Below the pieces are notes generated by a model. That model was given only the letters and a program-made list of their open reading frames with translations, did not search any database and had not been told where the DNA came from. From Anaerovorax odorimutans (GTDB lineage: Bacteria; Bacillota; Clostridia; Peptostreptococcales; JAAYPU01), in the NCBI GenBank assembly GCA_016841185.1, contig JAENZQ010000019.1, positions 1 to 63,206 of the forward strand: a DNA stretch of 63,206 bases, given 5' to 3'. Shown in pieces: positions 44,300 through 52,873 of the stretch. The translations under genes were made by a program, and so were the position numbers. How positions within the stretch are numbered: position 1 is the stretch's first letter; each line of letters begins with the position of its first letter.

Positions 44300-46762
44300 T
44301 TAATATTTTCCGAAACTGTCGTCATCCAACTCAATTTTTAATTCTTTCTTTTCGTCCTCTTTCGGCTCTTCTATTTTTTTATTGTCTGTTGTATTTCCGA
44401 TCAATTTCTTTTGAGCACCTTTAATTTTAAATTCCTGAATCAAAGCTTTAAGCATCTGGGCCTGTCCGGCCATTTCTTCACTGGCAGAGGCGCTTTCTTC
44501 AGCTGTAGCCGTATTGCTCTGAGTCACCTGTGATATCTGCTCGATGCCCTGGTTGATTTCGTTGATAGCATTGGCCTGTTCGTTGGAAGCATTTGCAATC
44601 ATACCTACGATTTCTACTGCATCTGTGACACCTGTAACAATTTGTGCCAGTGCTCCCGCCGTATCATTAGCAATTTTATATCCGTCTTCCACTTTATTAA
44701 TGGAATTGTCAATAAGATCTGTCGTCTCTTTAGCCGCTTTTGCACTTCTGGCCGCCAGATTTCGAACTTCTTCTGCTACTACGGCAAAGCCCTTGCCGTG
44801 TTCTCCTGCTCTTGCCGCTTCCACTGCTGCATTCAATGCCAATATGTTGGTCTGGAATGCGATTTCATCTATCACTTTGATGATATTTGAAATATTCTTT
44901 GAAGACTCTTTAATTTCATTCATGGCCTTCAACATTTCATCCATTTGGGTATTGCCATTCTGTGCATCAGTTTTGGCTTTTTCAGATAAATCGTTGGCTT
45001 TCGTTGCATTCTGGGCATTTTCTTTGGTTTGCTCCGCTACCTGTGTAATGCTGGCACTGATTTCTTCTACAGAGCCTGCCTGTTCCGATGACCCCTGCGA
45101 CAAATTCTGGCTGGAAGCAGCTACTTGGTCCGCACCTGTTTCTACTTGTTCTGCAGAAGCATTGATTTCATTCAGTATTTCATTCAGTGATTCGATGGTA
45201 TGATTCATAGCTTCTTTAATTCTTGCATATTCCCCTTTATATGCACCTTTGACTGCCACCGTTAAATCTTTCTGAGCTATTTCCTGCAGAACTGTTGCTG
45301 TTTCCTGTATGGGTTCAACCACTGCATCCATAGTCTTATTCATGCCTTCTATGATTTCCCTGTAACCGCCTTCAAACTTCTCTGCATTGCCTCTCACGCT
45401 TAGGTCACCTTCTATGGCTGCATCCGCTAACATGTTGGCTTCTTTTATGAGTTCCCTTATAGCAGTCATCATTGCTATGGCTGAAGGGATCAACCGGTCA
45501 TTATCAGATCTTTTCCCGATTCTCTGATACTCTTCTAACAGATTTGTATCTCCCTTTGCAAATTCCTCAAACAGCTCCTGAATGGCTAATAATCGATTTC
45601 GAACCTCATTGGTAGAATCCGAAAGGACCTTCAGATCTCCCTTATAATCCTTCATGCCTCGTGTCAGGTCATTTGTAGACATCAGGTGGAGCACTTCACC
45701 TGCATCATTGAGGCTCTCTACTATCACATCCAACGTCTTATTCATACCGGAAACAATATCTCTGTATCCCCCATGGAAGTATTCTTCATTTCCCCGGACT
45801 TTAAGTTCTCCGCTTGCTGCAGCCTCTGTCAGACCGTTTACTTCCTCAACCAGACCCGATAGTTCCGTAATAACTTTTTTCATACTTATGGATAATACAT
45901 CTTTATCCGATATAGGCTGAATATCAATTGATAAATCACCTTCGGCGATTTTCTGAGCATTTTGGGCCTGCTCTTTGATATTATTGGCCATTTCCGAAAA
46001 AGCATCCGTCAGCATGCCCACCTCATCCCTGCTGTTGGAAGTCACCTCAACATCCACATCTCCTGTTGAAAGTTTCTGTGCGGCCTTTGTGATTTCCTTG
46101 ATGGGTGTTGCAATAAGCCGGCTCAAAATGATTCCTATCAATATTGCTATTACAACTCCTGCCGCAATCACTATAATCATAATCATGGTGGCAGAATTTG
46201 CCGTTTCCGTATTGCTATCCGCCTTTTCATTTGCTTCTTCCGTCTTTACTTCGACCATTCTGGTAATAATATCCTGTTCGGCTTTGAGTGCCTTACCATA
46301 TGCCCCATCGTCTCCCATTAAGGCAATGGCCTCCGAAAGTCTGTTTTCTTCAATTAATTGCATGGCTTTATTATAAGCTTCCGCATAATCCTCTCTTGCC
46401 GCTGTCAATTCTGTATAAAGCTTTTGTTCCTCTTCAGACATAGGAACTGCCCCAAAAGCTTCATAGGCTTCTCCGAACACCGCCCTCCTTTCATTCATCT
46501 TGTCAAGAGCCTCCGCTCTACCCTCGGAGGTTTCTGCAAGAATGGCATAGTACATATAGCTGCGTACCTCCTGAAAGGTCTGGGTCATTTGTCCAAGATA
46601 TGTAATTGGCACTAAGTTTAGCTCGTAAAGTTCCGTATCCGCCTGGTTAATGGTGCGCATGTTCTGGATACCTATCACTCCGACAACTGCAGCAATAAGA
46701 GCTACCAAAACAAATCCGATGATCATTTTAGTCGCAATCTTACGATTTAGAAATATTGACAT
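44300..46762 (-). CDS. Methyl-accepting chemotaxis protein 1 (4HB sensor, multiple HAMP-like units)
   Basis: A protein of 820 residues. Helix 1 is at about 8-30, a four-helix-bundle type extracytoplasmic sensor at 31-190, helix 2 near 190-212, a HAMP array with repeated [29 protein letters not shown] units (about 215-520), and the signalling domain with hairpin tip [20 protein letters not shown]. It ends in the tail LDDDSFGKY shared by all four receptors. The ATG at 46762 follows AGGAGGG. Its leader carries a decayed c-di-GMP-I aptamer-like element. cheW follows. Confidence 0.94.
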   Translation of the reverse strand: MSIFLNRKIATKMIIGFVLVALIAAVVGVIGIQNMRTINQADTELYELNLVPITYLGQMTQTFQEVRSYMYYAILAETSEGRAEALDKMNERRAVFGEAYEAFGAVPMSEEEQKLYTELTAAREDYAEAYNKAMQLIEENRLSEAIALMGDDGAYGKALKAEQDIITRMVEVKTEEANEKADSNTETANSATMIMIIVIAAGVVIAILIGIILSRLIATPIKEITKAAQKLSTGDVDVEVTSNSRDEVGMLTDAFSEMANNIKEQAQNAQKIAEGDLSIDIQPISDKDVLSISMKKVITELSGLVEEVNGLTEAAASGELKVRGNEEYFHGGYRDIVSGMNKTLDVIVESLNDAGEVLHLMSTNDLTRGMKDYKGDLKVLSDSTNEVRNRLLAIQELFEEFAKGDTNLLEEYQRIGKRSDNDRLIPSAIAMMTAIRELIKEANMLADAAIEGDLSVRGNAEKFEGGYREIIEGMNKTMDAVVEPIQETATVLQEIAQKDLTVAVKGAYKGEYARIKEAMNHTIESLNEILNEINASAEQVETGADQVAASSQNLSQGSSEQAGSVEEISASITQVAEQTKENAQNATKANDLSEKAKTDAQNGNTQMDEMLKAMNEIKESSKNISNIIKVIDEIAFQTNILALNAAVEAARAGEHGKGFAVVAEEVRNLAARSAKAAKETTDLIDNSINKVEDGYKIANDTAGALAQIVTGVTDAVEIVGMIANASNEQANAINEINQGIEQISQVTQSNTATAEESASASEEMAGQAQMLKALIQEFKIKGAQKKLIGNTTDNKKIEEPKEDEKKELKIELDDDSFGKY

Positions 46763-46840
46763 ATAAACCCTCCTCATCTTATTATTAGATAAATTTTTCT
46801 TTAATAAATTCTGAGCTTATTAACCGCCCCCTTTCTATAT

Positions 46841-46930
46841 AAGAAAAAATCCAAATTGAAAACTGCCATTTCACAGGCTCTGTAGTTCTGTACTACACTT
46901 TATATGTTTCGAATTTTCATTTGGATTTTA
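46841..46930 (-). promoter_or_regulatory. Degenerate GEMM-I (c-di-GMP-I) riboswitch-like leader of receptor 1
   Basis: On the minus strand the 3' half matches the neighbouring aptamers (ACTACAGAGCCTG, then ATGGCAG), and the outer stem is strong (ATCCAAAT with ATTTGGAT, followed by TTTTTCTT). The 5' half has lost the conserved GGCAAA and GACGCAAA ligand-pocket words: they read TTCGAA and GTACAG, and the GAAA tetraloop of P2 is replaced. It is either a dead aptamer or one with altered specificity. It starts about 80 bases upstream of the receptor ATG. Confidence 0.6.
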
Positions 46931-47255
46931 ATTGAAGTCGATTTAAAATTTATCGAAATGTATAGAAATTAATATTTTATTGTCGTTTTATGTTTTTCTT
47001 TTACTGTTCTTCCTCTTTTTATTTGTATATGATCTTTGAATATATTTTTTGCTGCTTGGACAAGTTCATTTACTTCTATGAGTATTTTCAACATTTTAAT
47101 TTTTTTCCATTTTTTTACAAGTTCAACATATCATTTATATACTTACTAATATAATCGGAAATATAAGAATTATTTTAATAATCAAAATGAATAATTTGTA
47201 TATTTTTGTCGTAATTTATAATATTTTGTGATTTGTATCTGTTATTTTTGAATAA
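46931..47255. other. AT-rich promoter region of receptor 1
   Basis: No gene was found between the aptamer-like element and the terminator of receptor 2. The region is very AT-rich. A promoter must lie here but I cannot choose elements reliably. Confidence 0.4.
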
Positions 47256-47259
47256 TAAA

Positions 47260-47288
47260 AAGAGCCCCCTTTATGAGGCCCTTCTATT
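47260..47288 (-). terminator. Terminator downstream of receptor 2
   Basis: On the minus strand AGAAGGGCCTC pairs with GGGGCTCTTTT around ATAAAG, continuing as T and A bases. Confidence 0.7.
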
Positions 47289-47303
47289 TGTACATTAAAT
47301 GTC

Positions 47304-49784
47304 TTAATATTTTCCAAAACTATCATCATCCAGCTCAATCTTTAATGCTTTTTCATCATCCTCTTTTGATGATTTTTTAATTTTTTTATTTTCTGTTGTA
47401 TTTCCAGCTAATTTCTTTCCGGTACCTTCAAGTCGAAATTCCTGAATCAAAGTTTTTAGCATCTGAGCCTGTCCGGCCATTTCCTCACTGGCGGAAGCAC
47501 TTTCCTCTGCTGTGGCCGTATTGCTCTGAGTCACCTGTGATATCTGTTCGATGCCCTGGTTGATTTCATTGATTGCATTGGCCTGTTCATTCGAGGCATT
47601 GGCAATCATATTTACCACTTCTCCCGAATCGGATACAACAGCTACGATCTTGGTTAAGGCTTCGGCTGTAGCATTGGCCATTTCATAACCCTCTTCCACT
47701 TTGCTGATGGAACTATCGATGAGCTCTGTCGTCTCACTTGCCGCCTTTGCACTTCTTGCCGCCAGATTTCGGACTTCTTCCGCCACTACGGCAAAGCCCT
47801 TGCCGTGTTCACCTGCTCTTGCGGCTTCCACTGCGGCATTCAATGCCAGTATATTGGTCTGGAAAGCGATTTCATCAATGACCTTGATGATATTTGAAAT
47901 ATTTTTTGAAGACTCTTTGATTTCATTCATGGCTTTCAGCATTTCTTCCATTTGACTGTTTCCATTTTGTGCATCTTCTTTCGCTCTTGCCGACAGGTCA
48001 TTGGCTTTTGCCGCATTTTGCGCATTCTCTTTAGTCTGTTCCGCCACCTGCGTGATGCTGGCGCTGATTTCTTCTACGGAGCCGGCCTGTTCCGACGAGC
48101 CCTGTGACAGATTCTGGCTGGAAGCAGCTACCTGGTCTGCCCCCGTTTCCACCTGTTCCGCAGAAGCATTGATTTCACCTAATATTTCATTTAAGGATGC
48201 GATGGTATAGTTCATAGCTTCTTTGATTTTTGCATATTCGCCCTTGTATTCTCCATTCACTGACACCGTTAAATCTTTATCTGCCATTTCCTGAAGTACA
48301 GCAGCGGTTTCCGTTATAGGTCCGACTATTGCATCCATGGTCTTGTTCATGCCTTCTATAATTTCTTTATAGCCACCTTCAAATTTTTCCGTATTGCCTC
48401 TGACGCTCAAATTTCCTTCTATAGCTGCATCCGCTAACATGTTGGCTTCTTTTATGAGTTCCCTTATAGCAGTCATCATTGCTATAGCTGAAGGGATCAA
48501 CCGGTCATTATCCGATCTTTGTCCAACTTTTTGATACTCTTCCAACAAGCTTGTATCTCCTTTTGCAAATTCTTCAAATAATTCTTGTATGGCCAACAAT
48601 CGGTTTCTCACTTCATTGATTGAGTCTGAAAGCACTTTCAGATCACCTTTAGAATCATTCATTCCTTGAGTCAGATCATTAAGGGACATCAGGTGTAAAA
48701 CACGTCCTGCTTCATCGATGTTTTCCACTACTACATCTAAAGTCTTATTCATACCTGAGACAATATCCCTATATCCACCACTAAAATGTTCTTCATTTGC
48801 CCGAACTTTTAGCTCTCCGTCCCCAGCTGCTTTTGTTAATCCGTTGACCTCTTCAACTAATTTCGCCAATTCTTCTACAACCTTTTTCATGCTTAAGGAT
48901 AAAATATCCTGGTCAGATTTCGGAACGATATTAAGTGATAAATCTCCCTGAGCGATTTTTTCTGCATTTCCTGCCTGTACCTTAATATTTTGAACCATCA
49001 ATTGAAATGCACCCATTAATTCTCCTATTTCGTCTTTTGACTTCTGTATTATATGCACATTAATATCTCCGGAGGCAAGTTTTCTGGACGCTGCAGAAAG
49101 AATCCTAACCGGCTTCACAATCAAATTACCAAAAATCACATACATAATGACTGACAGGATAATGCCCGTTATAATAACACTCAAAATCAATATTGGCAGA
49201 TAGCTTTTAGCTTTTGCCAACACCTCATCTGCATTGATGTCACAGCCTATTACCGCAACCACTTCTCCCTTTGAGTCCTTTACAGGAAAAAAAGCAGAGA
49301 CAAGATTACCGTATTCTTCTCCCCCGTCCCATATTTCCGTAATTGAAGTTTCTCCCTGTTCAAACGCTATAAGGGCTTCCTGCGGAAGTAAATCTTTTGG
49401 ATCTGTCAGGCCAAAGTCCAGAAATCCTTCTGCGCCTTTTTCCCTGCTGCCATCTATGATATATTGAAAATTGTCGGCGTCTGCTTCAGTAAATATGTAT
49501 AGATATTCGGCCTGAACCTCTTTATTTATATTCAGCATCCATTTCCTTGCTTCTTCATAATACGGGTCCTGTGTGTTATTACTTTTTATCAGACGATCGA
49601 GCCTATTTATATCAATATTTCCGGCCACCGATTTTGTAACACTTAAAGCCTTTTCCCCCATTAGTTCTTCTATGTTGTTATTTAATGCATAAAACCCTAT
49701 TCCCCCAATTATTGAACAACTGATAAGGATAAAAATAAGAATTAGAATAGAAAACTTAGTACCTATAGATTGTAACTTATTCAT
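47304..49784 (-). CDS. Methyl-accepting chemotaxis protein 2 (Cache-like sensor)
   Basis: A protein of 826 residues. Helix 1 is at about 9-31. The extracytoplasmic region of about 165 residues resembles a Cache domain ([38 protein letters not shown]). Helix 2 is near 198-220, followed by a HAMP array closely related to that of receptor 1, and the conserved signalling domain ending LDDDSFGKY. The ATG at 49784 follows GGAGG. Its leader carries a well-conserved c-di-GMP-I riboswitch, so expression should respond to c-di-GMP. Confidence 0.94.
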   Translation of the reverse strand: MNKLQSIGTKFSILILIFILISCSIIGGIGFYALNNNIEELMGEKALSVTKSVAGNIDINRLDRLIKSNNTQDPYYEEARKWMLNINKEVQAEYLYIFTEADADNFQYIIDGSREKGAEGFLDFGLTDPKDLLPQEALIAFEQGETSITEIWDGGEEYGNLVSAFFPVKDSKGEVVAVIGCDINADEVLAKAKSYLPILILSVIITGIILSVIMYVIFGNLIVKPVRILSAASRKLASGDINVHIIQKSKDEIGELMGAFQLMVQNIKVQAGNAEKIAQGDLSLNIVPKSDQDILSLSMKKVVEELAKLVEEVNGLTKAAGDGELKVRANEEHFSGGYRDIVSGMNKTLDVVVENIDEAGRVLHLMSLNDLTQGMNDSKGDLKVLSDSINEVRNRLLAIQELFEEFAKGDTSLLEEYQKVGQRSDNDRLIPSAIAMMTAIRELIKEANMLADAAIEGNLSVRGNTEKFEGGYKEIIEGMNKTMDAIVGPITETAAVLQEMADKDLTVSVNGEYKGEYAKIKEAMNYTIASLNEILGEINASAEQVETGADQVAASSQNLSQGSSEQAGSVEEISASITQVAEQTKENAQNAAKANDLSARAKEDAQNGNSQMEEMLKAMNEIKESSKNISNIIKVIDEIAFQTNILALNAAVEAARAGEHGKGFAVVAEEVRNLAARSAKAASETTELIDSSISKVEEGYEMANATAEALTKIVAVVSDSGEVVNMIANASNEQANAINEINQGIEQISQVTQSNTATAEESASASEEMAGQAQMLKTLIQEFRLEGTGKKLAGNTTENKKIKKSSKEDDEKALKIELDDDSFGKY

Positions 49785-49847
49785 AAAAACCTCCACATAT
49801 TATAAAAATGGTTTTATTAAAAAGCAGCTTACCCTCCTTTATAAAAT

Positions 49848-49941
49848 AATAAAAATCTAACTTGGAAACTGGCTGCCACTATAAAGGCCCTGTAGTTTTG
49901 CGTCTCATTCTTTCGAATGATTTGCCCTTTCATTTAGATTT
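49848..49941 (-). promoter_or_regulatory. c-di-GMP-I (GEMM) riboswitch of receptor 2
   Basis: On the minus strand: GGGCAAATC, the P2 stem CATTC with GAAA loop and GAATG, GAGACGCAAAACTACAGGGC, and GTGGCAGCCAG. These are the conserved GEMM-I core words, including the tetraloop and the GACGCAAA pocket strand. The outer stem AAATCTAA/TTAGATTT (49934-49941 with 49853-49860) leads straight into TTTTTATTATTTT, so the stem itself looks like the terminator. Ligand binding would then reduce expression. Confidence 0.9.
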
Positions 49942-50041
49942 ATAATGCTTTATATTCAATATCTTCATTATATTAAATTCTTTAAAAATAATCTACCAAT
50001 TTTTGTCGTATTTATGTGAATTTTGTCGATTTGATAAGCTT

Positions 50042-50073
50042 TTTAAAGGAACCCCGTAAGGTTCCTTTTTTAA
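50042..50073 (-). terminator. Terminator downstream of receptor 3
   Basis: GGAACC and GGTTCC with a CCGTAA-type loop (about 50047-50065); on the minus strand it is followed by TTTAAAA and on the plus strand by TTTTTTAAC. It is bidirectional. Confidence 0.75.
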
Positions 50074-50095
50074 CTAATTTTAATTTGGTACCCAA

Positions 50096-52162
50096 TCAGT
50101 ATTTTCCGAAACTGTCATCATCTAAAGCAATCTTTATATCTGCTTTTTCACCTTCTTTTGGCGCTTGGATTTTTTTACTGTTCAAAGTATTTCCCTCAAG
50201 CTTTTGCTCCGTATTTTTAAGGCGAAATTCCTGAATCAGTGACTTCAGCATCTGAGCCTGTCCTGCCATTTCTTCACTGGCGGAGGCGCTTTCTTCCGCT
50301 GTGGCCGTATTGGTCTGAGTTACCTGTGATATCTGCTCGATGCCTTGATTGATTTCACTGATGGCATTGGCCTGTTCATTGGAGGCGTCTGCAATGGCAC
50401 CTACAATTTCAACTGTATCTGAAGCTCCTGTGACGATTTGTTTTAAAGCACCGGCTGTTTCATTGGCGATCTTGTATCCGTCTTCTACTTTGTTGATGGA
50501 ATTATCAATAAGTTCTGTGGTTTCTTGTGCTGCTTTGGCACTTCTGGCTGCCAGATTCCGGACTTCTTCCGCCACTACGGCAAAACCTTTGCCGTGCTCG
50601 CCTGCTCTTGCCGCTTCCACTGCTGCGTTCAAAGCCAGTATATTGGTCTGGAAAGCAATTTCATCTATTACTTTAATGATGTTTGAAATGCTTTGAGAAG
50701 AATCTTTAATATCATTCATGGCACTCAACATTTCTTCCATTTGCTTGTTACCATTCTGAGCATCAAGCCTGGCTTTTTCCGATAAATCATTTGCTCTTGC
50801 AGCTTTTTCTGCATTTTCTTTGGTTTGCTCCGCCACCTGTGTAATACTGGCACTGATTTCTTCTACGGAACCGGCCTGCTCCGATGATCCCTGTGACAGA
50901 TTCTGACTGGAAGCAGCCACCTGATCCGCCCCCGTTTCCACCTGCTTTGACGAAGCATTGATTTCCGATAAAATCTGATTAAACTGATCTATAATATAGT
51001 TTATAGAATCTTTAAGCTTGACAAAATCACCTAAATAATCTCTTTCAATTCCTTTAGTCAAATCTTTATCAGCCATATCCTCTAATATGGTAGAAATCTC
51101 CTCTATGTAGCCTTGAATGGCTTCACTCATAGAATTTAAACTATTCTTTATTTTAGCATGATCGCCTTTATAATCCCCTTTGACTCTTGCTTTTAAATTG
51201 CCTTCAGATATCTCCTGCAATACATCCGATGCTTCCTGAACCGGTTTTATTACAGCATCCAATGTATCATTTATACCGCCTACAATATCTGCATAACCGC
51301 CTTTGAGTCCTGATGTGTCTGCGCGGTATGAAAGATTACCCTCTAATGATGCTTTCGTAAGTCCTTGAACCTCGCCTAGCATTTCCAATAAAGATTCTAA
51401 GACGTGATTCAGATTGACCACCAACTCTTTATAAAGCCCTTTATATTGATCGGTATTCGGAATATATTCCATTTGAGTTCCTGCAGCCATACCCGAAATA
51501 AATTCCATTCCAACTTGTAAGGGTTCGGATACAGCATCCAGCATTCTATTTATACCGGTTATAATGTCTTTATAGCCGCCTTTTACTTTTTCCTCATCAC
51601 CACGGGCATCTAAGTTTCCTTCTATAGCAGCATCAGAAAGAAGAATGGACTCTTCTGCTAAATTTTTCAGTTCTTGTACAACCTTTTTCATACTGAGAGA
51701 TAGCACATCTTTATCTGATTTTGGCTGAACGTTTATGGATAAATCCCCTTCAGATATTTTTTGAGCATTTTGTGCCTGCTCAGCGATATTATCGGCCATG
51801 ATTTTAAAGGTGTTTGTAAGCTCTCCTATCTCATCCTTTGAACGGCTGGAAATATCTACATCGATGTCCCCTTTTGCCAGCTTACCGGCTGCAACCCCAA
51901 TCTTATTAAGGGGTTTTAAGATAAAAAAATTCATTTCCACCATAATAATAATCGATACAACTAACAAATTAATTGCTGTAGATATATAGACGGAAAAATT
52001 TCCGCTTACCAGACTGATTTTTTGGACCCATCCATTGATAAAAACAGCAATCGTAGGGCTTATTAAAAGTGCTATCACAATTCCTATCAGCATTTTAAGC
52101 CTTACACCAAGCTTGACCTTTCCAAATACGTTGATCGTTTCATTTTTTTTATTTATTCCCAT
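50096..52162 (-). CDS. Methyl-accepting chemotaxis protein 3 (no large periplasmic sensor, poly-HAMP)
   Basis: A protein of 688 residues. Two predicted helices (about 21-45 and 58-80) are separated by only about 15 residues, so there is no real extracytoplasmic sensor. A long series of HAMP-type units follows ([53 protein letters not shown]), then the signalling domain and the LDDDSFGKY tail. Input is likely cytoplasmic or membrane-energy related. The leader has a c-di-GMP-I riboswitch. The signalling domain shares an apparently identical tract of about 497 bp with receptor 4, in inverted orientation. Confidence 0.94.
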   Translation of the reverse strand: MGINKKNETINVFGKVKLGVRLKMLIGIVIALLISPTIAVFINGWVQKISLVSGNFSVYISTAINLLVVSIIIMVEMNFFILKPLNKIGVAAGKLAKGDIDVDISSRSKDEIGELTNTFKIMADNIAEQAQNAQKISEGDLSINVQPKSDKDVLSLSMKKVVQELKNLAEESILLSDAAIEGNLDARGDEEKVKGGYKDIITGINRMLDAVSEPLQVGMEFISGMAAGTQMEYIPNTDQYKGLYKELVVNLNHVLESLLEMLGEVQGLTKASLEGNLSYRADTSGLKGGYADIVGGINDTLDAVIKPVQEASDVLQEISEGNLKARVKGDYKGDHAKIKNSLNSMSEAIQGYIEEISTILEDMADKDLTKGIERDYLGDFVKLKDSINYIIDQFNQILSEINASSKQVETGADQVAASSQNLSQGSSEQAGSVEEISASITQVAEQTKENAEKAARANDLSEKARLDAQNGNKQMEEMLSAMNDIKDSSQSISNIIKVIDEIAFQTNILALNAAVEAARAGEHGKGFAVVAEEVRNLAARSAKAAQETTELIDNSINKVEDGYKIANETAGALKQIVTGASDTVEIVGAIADASNEQANAISEINQGIEQISQVTQTNTATAEESASASEEMAGQAQMLKSLIQEFRLKNTEQKLEGNTLNSKKIQAPKEGEKADIKIALDDDSFGKY
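50226..50722. repeat. Left copy of a ~497-bp inverted repeat (receptor signalling domain)
   Basis: By eye this stretch is identical, as reverse complement, to 54365-54861. At least 348 bp (50349-50696) give identical translations in both the sense and the antisense frames in the two copies. Divergence resumes sharply on both sides. Confidence 0.8.
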
Positions 52163-52230
52163 GATCTCACCCCATTGAAATTAAGTAATAAAATAATATC
52201 TAAGCCTCCTTTTATATATTTTATTTAGAT

Positions 52231-52331
52231 AAAAAACAAGAAACCCTTTTGGGAACTGGCTGCCATTTTACAGGCCCTGAAGTTTTGCGTCTCATCCTTT
52301 CGGAGTGATTTGCCTTTTCATTAAGTTTCTT
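52231..52331 (-). promoter_or_regulatory. c-di-GMP-I (GEMM) riboswitch of receptor 3
   Basis: On the minus strand: AAGGCAAATCACTCC, GAAA, GGATGAGACGCAAAACTTC, AGGGCCTG, ATGGCAGCCAG. The outer stem AAGAAAC (52325-52331) pairs with GTTTCTT and leads into GTTTTTTATC. The core words match those of receptors 2 and 4. About 70 bases separate it from the receptor ATG. Confidence 0.9.
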
Positions 52332-52344
52332 AAAATTAGCCTAA

Positions 52345-52375
52345 ATGCAACAATATACTTAATATGTTGCATAAA
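52345..52375 (-). repeat. Shared 31-bp palindromic element upstream of receptor 3 riboswitch
   Basis: This is the exact reverse complement of 52646-52676. Its ends are TGCAACA and TGTTGCA, forming a near-perfect dyad. It lies just upstream of the aptamer relative to transcription, so it is either an operator or a hairpin at the 5' end of the transcript. Confidence 0.7.
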
Positions 52376-52645
52376 CATTTCTTTAAGTCTTTTAATATTA
52401 ACAACCTTTGTAAATATACTTAATTTTATAAATTTTTTTAAGTGTAAATGTTATGTATCTTTTTATAAAAATAAATAGTTATTTGTGCATTTTTAAAGTA
52501 TAATTATATGTTTTTAATGTTTTAATTTTTGTTGAATGTGCCTTAACATTCGAGTATCCGTTGTTTATAGATGGTAATATATTCATTATTTTTGATAATT
52601 ATTAAAAAAAATGGAGAAATTTTTATTTATTTGTCGTATAATGAT
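52376..52645. other. AT-rich divergent promoter region between receptors 3 and 4
   Basis: No gene lies between the two palindromic elements. TATAAT at 52637-52642 is a possible -10 element for receptor 4, but no good -35 is present. The corresponding minus-strand elements could not be assigned. Confidence 0.4.
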
Positions 52646-52676
52646 TTTATGCAACATATTAAGTATATTGTTGCAT
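52646..52676 (+). repeat. Shared 31-bp palindromic element upstream of receptor 4 riboswitch
   Basis: This is the second copy of the element at 52345-52375, in the orientation of receptor 4. The two copies sit symmetrically in the divergent leaders, about 25-40 bases upstream of the conserved aptamer core. Confidence 0.7.
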
Positions 52677-52701
52677 CAATCAGAATTATTTTCCAAGTTC
52701 T

Positions 52702-52791
52702 AAATCTGAATGAAAGGGCAAACCTGTCGAAAGACAGGGACGCAAAGCTACAGGGCCTGAAAAGGCAGCCAGTTTCCAACTCGGATTTTTT
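52702..52791 (+). promoter_or_regulatory. c-di-GMP-I (GEMM) riboswitch of receptor 4
   Basis: GGGCAAACC, stem CCTGTC-GAAA-GACAGG, GGACGCAAAGCTACAGGGCC, then GGCAGCCAG: this is the best match to the GEMM-I consensus in the window. Outer stem AAATCTGA (52702-52709) pairs with TCGGATTT (52781-52788) and runs into TTTTTTATTT. Changes in this stem relative to the other copies are compensatory. Confidence 0.93.
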
Positions 52792-52811
52792 ATTTATAAG
52801 TGAAAAGATAT

Positions 52812-52829
52812 AGAAAGGAGATGTATTAA
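52812..52829 (+). other. Strong RBS followed by a two-codon reading frame, upstream of receptor 4
   Basis: AGAAAGGAG is followed by ATG TAT TAA, 50 bases before the receptor start, and then by an ATTAATTAA/TTAATTAAT hairpin (52825-52855). The receptor itself has only AAGG eleven bases before its ATG. The strong site may be a remnant start region or a standby ribosome site. Confidence 0.45.
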
Positions 52830-52873
52830 TTAATTTTATTATTTTTTTAATTAATGCTAAGGTAAAGTAAAGT

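Noticed and set aside
44544-45203. 219-residue antisense frame in receptor 1, and similar frames in the other receptors
   Set aside because: They are the mirror of conserved alanine/glutamate-rich coding in the signalling domain and recur in each receptor for that reason.
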